Positions 1 to 7,504 of a DNA stretch of 42,806 nucleotides are shown piece by piece. Both the position numbers and the translations under genes were made by a program. Within the stretch, counting starts at the first letter, position 1, and the number at the start of each line of letters is the position of its first letter. Source of the DNA: CAZCFB01 sp964511535 (GTDB lineage: Bacteria; Myxococcota_A; Polyangia; GCA-2747355; CAZCFB01); NCBI GenBank assembly GCA_964511535.1, contig CAZEFW010000074.1:1-42806 (forward strand), read 5' to 3'. The notes beneath the pieces were generated by a model, which was not told the origin of the DNA, did not search any database, and was given only the letters and a program-made list of their open reading frames with translations.

Positions 1-709
1 AGAGGCCGAAGTTGGTCATGTCCCAGCCCTCGGAGGGCATGGTCCAGTTCTCGCCGGCGGCCCAGAAGATCTTGGCAGCGTCGGAGATGGAGCGCGGGTC
101 GTACTTCACCTCGCGCGGGTTGATGGAGTAGACGACGTCGGCGTCCTCCTTGTCGATGGGGATGGCGGCCGCCTCATCCTCCACGTCGTCCACCAGCTCC
201 TCGGACATCCACTCGATGGTGTCGATGTAGTCTTCCTTGAGCACGCCCATCTGGTTGCCGATCTCCCACTGGTCCTTGGAGACAACGGCCACGCCCTCGG
301 GCATGACGCCGCAGTGCACCAGCAGGCCGCGCATGACGCGGTTGGCGGTGGCGAAGTCCACGCCCATGGGGCAGTTGATGGTGCAGCGCCGGCAGTTGGT
401 GCACTTGCCGAAGGCGATGTCCTTGAGCTCCTCCAGCTCCTCGTCGGTGGTCACGGTCTTGGCGTGGACCCACCAGGGGAATACGCGCCCGGTCCAGTCG
501 ATGTGGCGCTTGAACACCTGGCGCAGCTTGTCAGCCTTGTAAGCCGGGGCGTAGGTCGGGTCGTCGGGGTTGGCCAGCACGTAGTGGCATGACTCGGTGC
601 ACATGCCGCAGTGCACGCAGCCTACCAGGGAGCCCACCAGCTGGCGGGACAGCTTCTTGGGCAGGCGATCGATGAATTGTTGGGCCTTGTAGCTTCTGGT
701 CTGTTCCAT
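1..709 (-). CDS. HdrD/TmcB/DsrK-like Fe-S oxidoreductase, 3' end outside window
   Basis: About 236 codons are visible and the frame is open at the left edge, so the C-terminus is missing. The start ATG at 707-709 lies 5 nt after the stop of the cytochrome b gene. Two ferredoxin-type clusters are visible near the N-terminus, CVHCGMCTESC and CTNCRRCTINC, each able to bind a [4Fe-4S] cluster. The segment just inside the window edge, with EGWDMTNFGL, resembles the linker of HdrD/TmcB/DsrK-type proteins, whose cysteine-rich CCG domains normally follow; those would lie outside the window. The family passes electrons between a membrane cytochrome b and cytoplasmic thiol/disulfide or Fe-S partners. 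Pairing with the DsrM-like gene supports a membrane-bound quinone-linked complex. The exact complex (Tmc, Dsr or another) cannot be decided from this fragment. Confidence 0.8.
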   Translation of the reverse strand, partial: MEQTRSYKAQQFIDRLPKKLSRQLVGSLVGCVHCGMCTESCHYVLANPDDPTYAPAYKADKLRQVFKRHIDWTGRVFPWWVHAKTVTTDEELEELKDIAFGKCTNCRRCTINCPMGVDFATANRVMRGLLVHCGVMPEGVAVVSKDQWEIGNQMGVLKEDYIDTIEWMSEELVDDVEDEAAAIPIDKEDADVVYSINPREVKYDPRSISDAAKIFWAAGENWTMPSEGWDMTNFGL

Positions 710-714
710 TTTCT

Positions 715-1458
715 TTACGCTCCCTTCTGCTCGGCGAGCTGGACTTTGGCTTTCAGGTCAACGGCAGACGCAGGCTTCGGACCGAACTGCATCGGGTAGA
801 CGCCCCGATGGCCCAGAGTCCGGCCCAGCCACCAGCGGGTGAACGGGTAGTACAGGTAGTGGCTGATCTTGGAGAACGGCACGTAGATCAGGAAGAAGGC
901 GGTGAGCACGAAGTAGGTCAGCTGGATGGCCTCGGCCCCCGCCACCGCGGCGTTGTGGGCCGACAGCCCGGCGAAGGCGAACCAGACGGTGAGCAGGATC
1001 AGCGAGAAGTAGTCGTCCGGGGTGCTGATGGCCTTGACATGCTTGTTGGTCAGGCGGCGAACCATGCGCATCAGGCCGATGGCGCAGGCCACGAAGCACA
1101 GGATCTGGATCACGTTGGAGACCATGGGCGCGTGGGGCGTCAGCAGGCCCGGCGCGTAGGGGATGAGGAAGGAGAGGCCGATGGCGGCCACCACGCCGAC
1201 GTGGAACATCACGAACTGGGCGTAGAAGAACGGCTTGGTGCGGGTGCTCTCCATGCCCCAGGGCATGACGATGTTGAACAGGGAGTAGACCGAGCCCTTG
1301 AGCCGGCTGGTGTCCAGGCGGCCGGTGCGGGCCTGGCGCTCCTTGATCCCCTTGAAGCGGAACAACCACCAGAGGCGGGTGCAGTAGACGCAGGCCATGA
1401 TCACCAGGGCTACCTCTTGCAGGGTGCCCTCGGCGAATAGAAGCAGTTCACTCTTCAT
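715..1458 (-). CDS. DsrM/TmcC/NarI-like membrane cytochrome b subunit
   Basis: 247 aa with about five hydrophobic helices. Histidines within helices (FVMFHVGVVA and SKISHYLYY) are plausible haem b ligands, as in the nitrate reductase gamma/DsrM family. The family oxidises or reduces menaquinol and relays electrons to an HdrD-like Fe-S partner, here encoded 5 nt downstream. The start at 1456-1458 has an AAAGGAG ribosome-binding site. The gene lies 17 nt after the macro-domain gene, in the same operon as an Rrf2 regulator. The family is clear; the physiological electron donor and acceptor are inferred. Confidence 0.8.
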   Translation of the reverse strand: MKSELLLFAEGTLQEVALVIMACVYCTRLWWLFRFKGIKERQARTGRLDTSRLKGSVYSLFNIVMPWGMESTRTKPFFYAQFVMFHVGVVAAIGLSFLIPYAPGLLTPHAPMVSNVIQILCFVACAIGLMRMVRRLTNKHVKAISTPDDYFSLILLTVWFAFAGLSAHNAAVAGAEAIQLTYFVLTAFFLIYVPFSKISHYLYYPFTRWWLGRTLGHRGVYPMQFGPKPASAVDLKAKVQLAEQKGA

Positions 1459-1475
1459 GATGATTTCTCCTTTGA

Positions 1476-2003
1476 TCAGCCGAGGCCGTTAAAGCAGGTC
1501 TCGAAGGGCTTGTATTCACGGTTATCGAGGGCGCACAGGATCACCTCGCCCACCTTGGCGTCGCCGCTGGCGTACTCCTTGACCGCCTGCACCATCAGCG
1601 CGGTGCACTGGTCCAGGGGCAGACCGTAGAAGCCGGCGCCCAGCGGCGGCATGGCCACCTGCTTGAACCCCTTCTCCTCCGCCACCTTGAACAGGTTGGC
1701 GATGGTCTGCTTGAGCAGCTTCTCCATGTCCTGCTCCATGAACTTGGGGCCCACGGCGTGCAGGATGTGGGAGGCCTTCATCTCGCCGGCCTCGGTGACC
1801 ACGACGTCGGTGGTCTTGGCGCCGCCCACCTCGTCCAGGGCCTTCTGAACGGTGGGGCCGGCGCGCATGGCGATGGCGTTGCCGTAGCCGGTGCCAAGCT
1901 TGAGATCCTCGGCTGCGTAGAACACGAAGGCCTCCACCTCCATGTCCGTGACATCGCCCTGTACCAGCCTCACGGTGGTGTTCTTGATCTTCACTTCTTT
2001 CAT
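1476..2003 (-). CDS. Macro-domain protein (ADP-ribose/Appr-1''-p binding)
   Basis: 175 aa, a single macro domain. Typical features are visible: the N-terminal strand VRLVQGDVTDMEVEAFV, a glycine-rich loop near GTGYGNAIAMRAG, ILHAVGP, and the C-terminal MPPLGAGFYGLPLDQC, which matches the phosphate-binding loop of the family. Macro domains bind ADP-ribose, and some hydrolyse O-acetyl-ADP-ribose or remove ADP-ribose from proteins. The usual catalytic Asn/Asp arrangement cannot be assigned with certainty, so binding is safer than catalysis. The start has an AGGAG ribosome-binding site and follows the Rrf2 gene directly. Its place between a redox-sensing regulator and a membrane electron-transfer pair is unusual. 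Confidence 0.85.
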   Translation of the reverse strand: MKEVKIKNTTVRLVQGDVTDMEVEAFVFYAAEDLKLGTGYGNAIAMRAGPTVQKALDEVGGAKTTDVVVTEAGEMKASHILHAVGPKFMEQDMEKLLKQTIANLFKVAEEKGFKQVAMPPLGAGFYGLPLDQCTALMVQAVKEYASGDAKVGEVILCALDNREYKPFETCFNGLG

Positions 2004-2006
2004 GGT

Positions 2007-2522
2007 CTAGCTCCTGGGACAGTCGTTTTCGGTTGAAAGCCATGTCCCCGCTGGCGCGTCCGACAGAGGGATCCCGTCGTCCAGGCTCGCGATGGCGTCC
2101 TGGATCCTTCGGGTGCCCTCCTCCTCGAGCAGGTCAGCCAGGGTGAATGAACGGAACAGCGTGTTCAGCTGCCGGTCCAGCAGCAGGTAGAACAGGCGGC
2201 AACTGCAGAAATCAGCGTGGAGGCAATTCTCGGTGTCGTTGGCGCATTCCGCGATGTGAACCGGCCCCACCGCGGCGGTGAGGATCTCGCCGAGGGAGAT
2301 ATCGTGAGCGTGCCGCGCCAGGGTGTAGCCGCCGCCCCGTCCGCAGTGGCCCTTGATCAGGCCCGCGTTCTTGAGCGAAACGGTCAGCTGCTCAAGATAA
2401 CGCCTTGAAATTCCAGAGTAATTTGAGATGACCTTGGTGGAGACCGGGTTGCGGCGACCGGCGATCTTGCCGATACCCATCATCATCCTTATGGAGTACC
2501 TGGCCCGTCTTCCGAGTCTCAT
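2007..2522 (-). CDS. Rrf2-family transcriptional regulator
   Basis: 171 aa. The N-terminus MRLGRRARYSIRMMMGI is the characteristic winged-helix start of Rrf2 proteins. The segment RYLEQLTVSLKNAGLIKG and the wing GRGGGYTLAR follow. A cysteine cluster C-x7-C-x5-C-x-C (ECAN, NCLHADFCSC) lies at about residues 92-108, where IscR/NsrR/RsrR coordinate an Fe-S cluster, so Fe-S or redox sensing is likely. It is the first gene of the operon and is probably autoregulatory. The region past residue 140 is longer than in minimal family members. Confidence 0.88.
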   Translation of the reverse strand: MRLGRRARYSIRMMMGIGKIAGRRNPVSTKVISNYSGISRRYLEQLTVSLKNAGLIKGHCGRGGGYTLARHAHDISLGEILTAAVGPVHIAECANDTENCLHADFCSCRLFYLLLDRQLNTLFRSFTLADLLEEEGTRRIQDAIASLDDGIPLSDAPAGTWLSTENDCPRS

Positions 2523-2556
2523 TTTTCGCGTGGCTCCATCCGCCGGTCTTAATTCT

Positions 2557-2586
2557 CCTATAACTTCGATGTAATTTATGCGTCAA
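2557..2586 (-). promoter_or_regulatory. Candidate sigma-70 promoter of the Rrf2 operon
   Basis: Read on the minus strand, TTGACG (2581-2586) and TATAGG (2557-2562) are separated by 18 nt. This places transcription start near 2550, about 28 nt before the Rrf2 start codon. The surrounding 2523-2700 stretch is markedly AT-rich compared with the rest of the window. Pattern match only. Confidence 0.45.
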
Positions 2587-2701
2587 CAAGATCAGGTGTA
2601 CTTTTTCATACGTAATGTCGCGTTAATCTCGTTAAGTACTGTGTATTAGTAGGTCTTTGTTGATATGTATGGAATGTTATGTAGTTTTTGGAATTTAGAG
2701 C

Positions 2702-2859
2702 GTTGCATGGCGTGCAACATTGCGTTGCGGGCTCTTTGGGCGCCATGTGGAGCCCCCCTCTCTCCTGCCCGCAATGCTCGGCCGACGCGCCCGAAAACCC
2801 CTGGCCGAAGGCCGACATCGCCGGCGGATCCTGGGGCCTCCACATGGTGTAGACTCACC
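2702..2859 (+). promoter_or_regulatory. Nested inverted repeats upstream of the DAHP synthase gene (possible structured leader)
   Basis: This is most of the 362-nt gap 2523-2884. A long dyad pairs 2740-2752 (GCGCCATGTGGAG) with 2838-2850 (CTCCACATGGTGT), then after one C-C mismatch CCCC 2754-2757 with GGGG 2833-2836. Competing stems are also present: GTTGCA 2702-2707 with TGCAAC 2713-2718; GCAAC with GTTGC within 2714-2728; GGGCTC 2729-2734 with GAGCCC 2750-2755; GGTG 2846-2849 with CACC 2856-2859. Mutually exclusive stems upstream of an aromatic biosynthesis gene suggest attenuation or a regulatory RNA. However, TAGACT at 2850-2855 could be a -10 box, in which case the dyad would be untranscribed. 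No U-rich terminator tail is seen. Confidence 0.4.
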
Positions 2860-2884
2860 GTTGCTGCCCCATGAGCGGTCCATT

Positions 2885-3955
2885 ATGGCGAAAAACGACG
2901 ACAGGCAAGATCAGCTGGAGCACCTGAGGGCAGAGATCGACGCCTGCAACGGCGAGCTGCTGGCCCTCTTGAGCCAGCGGGCGCGGCTGGTGCAGCGGGT
3001 GCAGAAGGTCAAGGCGCGGGGGGGCATGGCCATCTTCTCCCCTGCCCGGGAGCAGGCCATGACCGAGCAGCTGCTGCAGGACAACCCGGGGCCGTTTTCG
3101 GACCGGGCCGTGCGCGAGCTGTTTCAGCATATCTACCGCGCGTCGCGCGAGCTGATGCGCGAGCAGCGCGACGGGGAGCTCATCGTGAGCCGGGCGCGCC
3201 GCGACGAGGACCTGGTGGTGGAGGTGCGGGGCAAGGCCGTGGGGCGCGAGCCGGTGCTGGTGGCCGGGCCATGCTCGGTGGAGGACGAGGCGCAGATGGA
3301 GGCGGTGGCGCGGCTGCTGGTGAAGCGCGGCGTGGGGTTCCTGCGCGGCGGGGCGTTCAAGCCGCGCTCATCGCCCTACGCGTTTCAGGGCCACGGCGAG
3401 CAGGGGCTCCAGATCCTGCAGCGCGTGGGACGGCGGCACGGGCTGGTCACCGTGAGCGAGGTGATGGACACGCGCACCGTGGGGCTCGTGGCGGACCACG
3501 TGGACATCCTCCAGGTGGGCTCTCGCAACATGTACAACTCCCCGCTGCTGCGGGAGGTGGGGGGGTGCGGCAAGCCGGTGCTGCTCAAGCGGGGGCTGTC
3601 GGCCACCCTGGACGAGCTGCTCAACGCGGCCGAGTACATCGCGGCGCAGGGCAACGAGCAGATCATCCTGTGCGAGCGGGGGATCCGCACCTTCGAGGGC
3701 CAGACCCGCAACACCCTCGACATCTCCGCCGTGCCGCTGCTGCGGGGCATGAGCTACCTGCCGGTGCTGGTGGACGTGAGCCACGCCGCCGGGCGGCGGG
3801 ACATCCTGGCCTCCCTGGGCCGGGCCGCCCTCGCCGCCGGGGCCCAGGGCCTGATGGTGGAGGTGCACCCCTGGCCGGGCGCGGCCCGCTCCGACTCCCA
3901 GCAGCAGCTGGACCTGGACGGGTTCGGCGAGTTCCTGGACGAGGTCGCGATCTGA
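2885..3955 (+). CDS. Chorismate mutase-DAHP synthase bifunctional fusion
   Basis: 356 aa. Residues about 5-90 form an AroQ-type helical chorismate mutase (LEHLRAEIDACNGELLALLS, then RARLVQRVQKVK). Residues about 115-350 form a KDO8P/AroAG-type DAHP synthase: VLVAGPCSVED, FLRGGAFKPRSSPYAFQG, VSEVMDT, QVGSRNMYN, PVLLKRG, CERGIRTFEG, VDVSHAAGRR, MVEVHPWP. The synthase condenses PEP and erythrose-4-phosphate at the entry to aromatic amino acid synthesis. In this fusion type the mutase domain also serves as the site for feedback inhibition by chorismate or prephenate. The frame is open back to 2720, but that extension would translate the inverted repeats and has no domain character, so ATG 2885 is preferred. 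It stands alone. Confidence 0.92.
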   Translation: MAKNDDRQDQLEHLRAEIDACNGELLALLSQRARLVQRVQKVKARGGMAIFSPAREQAMTEQLLQDNPGPFSDRAVRELFQHIYRASRELMREQRDGELIVSRARRDEDLVVEVRGKAVGREPVLVAGPCSVEDEAQMEAVARLLVKRGVGFLRGGAFKPRSSPYAFQGHGEQGLQILQRVGRRHGLVTVSEVMDTRTVGLVADHVDILQVGSRNMYNSPLLREVGGCGKPVLLKRGLSATLDELLNAAEYIAAQGNEQIILCERGIRTFEGQTRNTLDISAVPLLRGMSYLPVLVDVSHAAGRRDILASLGRAALAAGAQGLMVEVHPWPGAARSDSQQQLDLDGFGEFLDEVAI

Positions 3956-3983
3956 GCGAAGTGGGGGGGGACGAGCCCCTGCC

Positions 3984-5555
3984 CTACTTGTCGTACCAGC
4001 GGGGCTTCCACAGCCGGTGGATGCCCGAGAACCCCTCGAACTGCTTCTGGCCGCGCAGGGTCTGGCCCAGATCATGGGCCATGGCCCGGCCGATGGAGAA
4101 GGCGAACCACCAGTGCAGCCGGCGGCGGATGATGTGGCGCGAGGTCATGCCCGCCAGGTAGCGATGGGGCTGCTTGATGACGAAGTCGCGGGTGATCTTG
4201 GCCGTCATGCTGGCCACCTGCGCCCGGGTCAGGTGCTCGGTGGACATCACCGGGTAGAACATGTCGAAGTTTGCGAAGTTCTGCTCCTCGATCCAGCCGT
4301 TGGCCTGGGCCTCCTCCCACAGGGCGGTGCCCGGGTAGGGCTGCACCGGGTGATAGGCGGCGAAGTCTAGGCGGCAGGCGCGGGAGTAGGCTGCCAGGCG
4401 CTCGAGGGACGCCTCCGACTCGGAGCGGATGCCGGTGACGAAGGTGGCCTGGCGAAACACCTCGGGGTACTTCTCCCTGAGCAGCTTGCACGCCGCGGGC
4501 AGCGCCTCCCACGAGAGGTTCGGCTTGCCCAGGCTGTCCAGCTCGCTCTGCACCGGCCGCTCGCCACCGAACAGAGTGTGGCGGAAGCCGGCGCGCACCA
4601 TCTTCTCCAGGATGCCCAGCTTCTCCTGCTCCAGCAGCAGGTCAGCGCGCACGAAGGCCCACCAGCCGAGCTTGTAGCGGCGGCGGATGATCTCGCTGCA
4701 CAGCTCGTCGAGCCACTCGTTGTCCGCGTTCCAGGTGCCGTCGGCCCAGAACAGGTAGCGCACCTTGTACTTGCCGTAGAGCAGGTCGATCTCCTCCAGC
4801 GTGCGCGCCACCGACTTCTGCCGCCGGTGGGGCACCACCTCCATGTGGCCGTCGGGCTGCTGCACATGCTCGTTCTCCATGGCGTTCCAGGAGCAGAACT
4901 CACAGCTGAACGTGCAGCCGCGGCTGCCCTGGATGGTGGCCGCTCGGGGCCAGAGCATGCCGAAGGGGGAGTAGCTGCGGATCGGCATCAGGTCGTAGGC
5001 GGGCGGCGGGAGCCGGTCCAGATCGGCCAGGGGCGCAGGCGGCGTGAGCTTCGCGGCGCCGTCCGGGCCGCGGTAGGCGAGGCTCGGCACCTGCTCCACC
5101 TTGCCGTCGCCGTTGAGCGCGCGCACCAGCTGGTGGAACGGCTGCTCCCCCTCGTAGCGCACCACGTAGTCCACGTCGGGGAAGGTCTCCAGGGTGTAGC
5201 CGGCCATGTGGGAGTGGAAGTGCCCGCCGGCCACAGTGACCACGTCCGGGTCGAACTCCTTGGCCATGGAGGCCACCTTCATGCCCTCCTGCATGTAGAC
5301 GATCATCTCGCCCACGCCCACCAGATCGGGGCGCTCCTCGGCGATGACCTTTCGCAACTTGCGCCAGCCGATCTTCAGCGGCAGGCAGTCGACGATGCGG
5401 ATGTGTAGATCGGGCTGCTGCTGGCGCAGGTAGGCCGCGATGCAGGGGAACGCCAGGGGCAGCAGGAAGTTATCGGACTCGTTGATGATGGGCCAAAGGT
5501 GCGCGGGGGGCCTGACGAACAGGATGCGGCGGATTGGCCTGGCTGACGCGCTCAT
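3984..5555 (-). CDS. B12-binding-domain radical SAM enzyme
   Basis: 523 aa. Residues about 5-150 form a Rossmann-like cobalamin-binding domain (RRILFVRPPAHLWP, RPDLVGVGEM, VTVAGGHFHS). The canonical DxHxxG histidine motif is not evident, as is common in this class. The radical SAM core carries CTFSCEFC (CxxxCxxC) preceded by ATIQGSRG. The C-terminal third contains YHPVQPYPGTALWEEA, typical of BchE/methyltransferase-like members. Such enzymes carry out radical methylation or oxidative cyclisation; the substrate is not predictable. ATG 5553-5555 is chosen over an upstream in-frame start. It is divergent from the sigma-54 activator and near the small peptide genes, so a role in peptide modification is possible but unproven. 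Confidence 0.85.
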   Translation of the reverse strand: MSASARPIRRILFVRPPAHLWPIINESDNFLLPLAFPCIAAYLRQQQPDLHIRIVDCLPLKIGWRKLRKVIAEERPDLVGVGEMIVYMQEGMKVASMAKEFDPDVVTVAGGHFHSHMAGYTLETFPDVDYVVRYEGEQPFHQLVRALNGDGKVEQVPSLAYRGPDGAAKLTPPAPLADLDRLPPPAYDLMPIRSYSPFGMLWPRAATIQGSRGCTFSCEFCSWNAMENEHVQQPDGHMEVVPHRRQKSVARTLEEIDLLYGKYKVRYLFWADGTWNADNEWLDELCSEIIRRRYKLGWWAFVRADLLLEQEKLGILEKMVRAGFRHTLFGGERPVQSELDSLGKPNLSWEALPAACKLLREKYPEVFRQATFVTGIRSESEASLERLAAYSRACRLDFAAYHPVQPYPGTALWEEAQANGWIEEQNFANFDMFYPVMSTEHLTRAQVASMTAKITRDFVIKQPHRYLAGMTSRHIIRRRLHWWFAFSIGRAMAHDLGQTLRGQKQFEGFSGIHRLWKPRWYDK

Positions 5556-5593
5556 GAACTCTGCCCCGGTGCTGGTCGTCGATTCACCGGGTG

Positions 5594-5599
5594 ACGATA
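5594..5599 (-). promoter_or_regulatory. Candidate -10 box for the radical SAM gene
   Basis: On the minus strand the sequence reads TGCTATCGT, with the -10 hexamer TATCGT about 39 nt upstream of the start codon. Similar GCTATnnT boxes precede several other genes in the window. No convincing -35 box is present. Confidence 0.3.
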
Positions 5600-5687
5600 G
5601 CACGCAGGAGACGGCGGGGCTGCGACCGGTAGGACCTGTCGCGCAGCTTTTCGGCGGCGTCCGGACAATTGTGGCTTCCTGGCATTC

Positions 5688-5704
5688 CTGGCATTCTTCC
5701 AGCC
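5688..5704 (+). promoter_or_regulatory. Weak sigma-54-like site before the FHA activator
   Basis: CTGGCATTCTTCCAGCC has a perfect TGGCA (-24) and a GC exactly 10 nt after the GG, but a poor TTGCW context at -12. It lies within a short direct repeat (TGGCTTCC, TGGCATTCC, TGGCATTCT, 5672-5697). It would place the start near 5715, only about 14 nt from the ATG. Autoregulation is possible; this is a low-confidence pattern match. Confidence 0.22.
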
Positions 5705-5728
5705 ATAATTCGATACGGTGTGAGCTTC

Positions 5729-7093
<1,365 letters not shown>

Positions 7094-7095
7094 CT

Positions 7096-7108
7096 GTTAC
7101 CTCCAGGT
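7096..7108 (+). promoter_or_regulatory. Candidate upstream activator site 1
   Basis: GTTACCTCCAGGT contains the dyad ACCT-nn-AGGT. It is repeated almost exactly 34 bp downstream. Its centre is about 131 bp before the predicted sigma-54 start at about 7233, a normal enhancer distance for a Fis-type activator dimer. Confidence 0.5.
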
Positions 7109-7129
7109 CTCGCCATCGCAGCGCCTGGT

Positions 7130-7142
7130 GTTACCTACAGGT
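7130..7142 (+). promoter_or_regulatory. Candidate upstream activator site 2
   Basis: GTTACCTACAGGT is a direct repeat of the site at 7096, differing at one central base, with the same ACCT-nn-AGGT dyad. Its centre is about 97 bp before the predicted start. The spacing of about three helical turns would put both sites on roughly the same DNA face. Confidence 0.5.
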
Positions 7143-7206
7143 TCCACTGCCCTCGCCTGGAGTGCCGATTTACCCTGTATTTTCAATCTGGCCAAAACTC
7201 CGCCAC

Positions 7207-7223
7207 CTGGCATGGACTTTGAA
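7207..7223 (+). promoter_or_regulatory. Candidate sigma-54 (-24/-12) promoter for the peptide pair
   Basis: CTGGCATGGACTTTGAA against the consensus YTGGCACGRNNNTTGCW matches at all but two defined positions: T for C at position 7 and A for C in the -12 GC. GG at 7209-7210 is followed by the correct 10-nt spacing. The predicted start near 7233 gives a leader of about 28 nt to the first peptide ATG. Its position directly downstream of a sigma-54 activator gene and two dyad repeats strengthens the call. The -12 mismatch is the main weakness. Confidence 0.55.
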
Positions 7224-7253
7224 CCTTGTTGGTTCGAGTTCCACCAACAAAGG
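7224..7253 (+). promoter_or_regulatory. Inverted repeat overlapping the peptide Shine-Dalgarno sequence
   Basis: CCTTGTTGG (7224-7232) can pair with CCAACAAAGG (7244-7253), with one bulged A. The right arm includes the start of the AAAGGAGG ribosome-binding site (7249-7256). A transcript reading through from upstream would have a hidden site; one starting at about 7233 from the sigma-54 promoter would lack the left arm and leave it free. Confidence 0.4.
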
Positions 7254-7261
7254 AGGCAGAC

Positions 7262-7336
7262 ATGAAGATCAAGACCAAGATCAAGGCCGGCGGAATCGCG
7301 ACCTCCCCCCTGGGCGTCAAGCGCAAGGGCAGGTAG
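7262..7336 (+). CDS. Tiny cationic peptide 1 (KIKTK-KAGG family)
   Basis: 24 aa, with a very strong ribosome-binding site (AAAGGAGG, 7249-7256) five nt before ATG. It begins MKIKTKIKAGG and continues IATSPLGVKRKGR. It has eight Lys/Arg and no acidic residue. Residues 1-11 match the next gene's product except for one Ile/Val change, and PLG falls at residues 16-18 in both. Third-base differences between the two copies (ACC/ACG, GCC/GCG, GGA/GGC) are synonymous, supporting translation. The Gly-Gly at 10-11 could mark a leader/core boundary as in RiPP or double-glycine precursors, but no peptidase-transporter lies beside it. I do not recognise a named family; function is unknown. Confidence 0.7.
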   Translation: MKIKTKIKAGGIATSPLGVKRKGR

Positions 7337-7340
7337 CGTC

Positions 7341-7445
7341 ATGAAGATCAAGACGAAGGTCAAGGCGGGCGGCCTCGGGGGGACCCCCCTGGGCAAGCCG
7401 GTGCTGCGCGGGCTCGGCAGCTGCCCGCTGGGCAACAAGAAGTAG
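7341..7445 (+). CDS. Tiny cationic peptide 2 (paralogue of peptide 1)
   Basis: 34 aa, starting 4 nt after the stop of peptide 1, probably translationally coupled. It begins MKIKTKVKAGG and continues LGGTPLGKPVLRGLG then SCPLGNKK. It has eight basic residues, no acidic residue and a single Cys28. The putative core repeats the motif [T/C]PLG[K/N] twice, and the same PLG is in peptide 1. The shared N-terminus with divergent C-termini is the pattern of peptides with a common leader and variable cores. A strong hairpin follows 10 nt after the stop. Alternatives are a ribosome- or nucleic-acid-binding microprotein or an antimicrobial-like peptide. Confidence 0.7.
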   Translation: MKIKTKVKAGGLGGTPLGKPVLRGLGSCPLGNKK

Positions 7446-7455
7446 CTTCACCCCG

Positions 7456-7483
7456 GGCGCCCCCTGCCGGGGCGCCTCCTCTT
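7456..7483 (+). terminator. Probable intrinsic terminator after the peptide genes
   Basis: GGCGCCCC (7456-7463) pairs perfectly with GGGGCGCC (7469-7476) around a 5-nt loop, followed by the pyrimidine tract TCCTCTT. The tract is U-poor compared with a classic terminator, but the eight-pair GC stem is very stable. Confidence 0.6.
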
Positions 7484-7504
7484 ACAGCTCCCGGGCCTCC
7501 CTGG

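Noticed and set aside
2720..2884. Open N-terminal extension of the DAHP synthase frame
   Set aside because: It would translate the inverted repeats and has no domain character; ATG 2885 starts a normal chorismate mutase domain.
7231..7250. GGTTCGAGTTCC resembles a tRNA T-arm
   Set aside because: No acceptor, D or anticodon stems upstream pair with it; it fits better as part of the peptide leader dyad.
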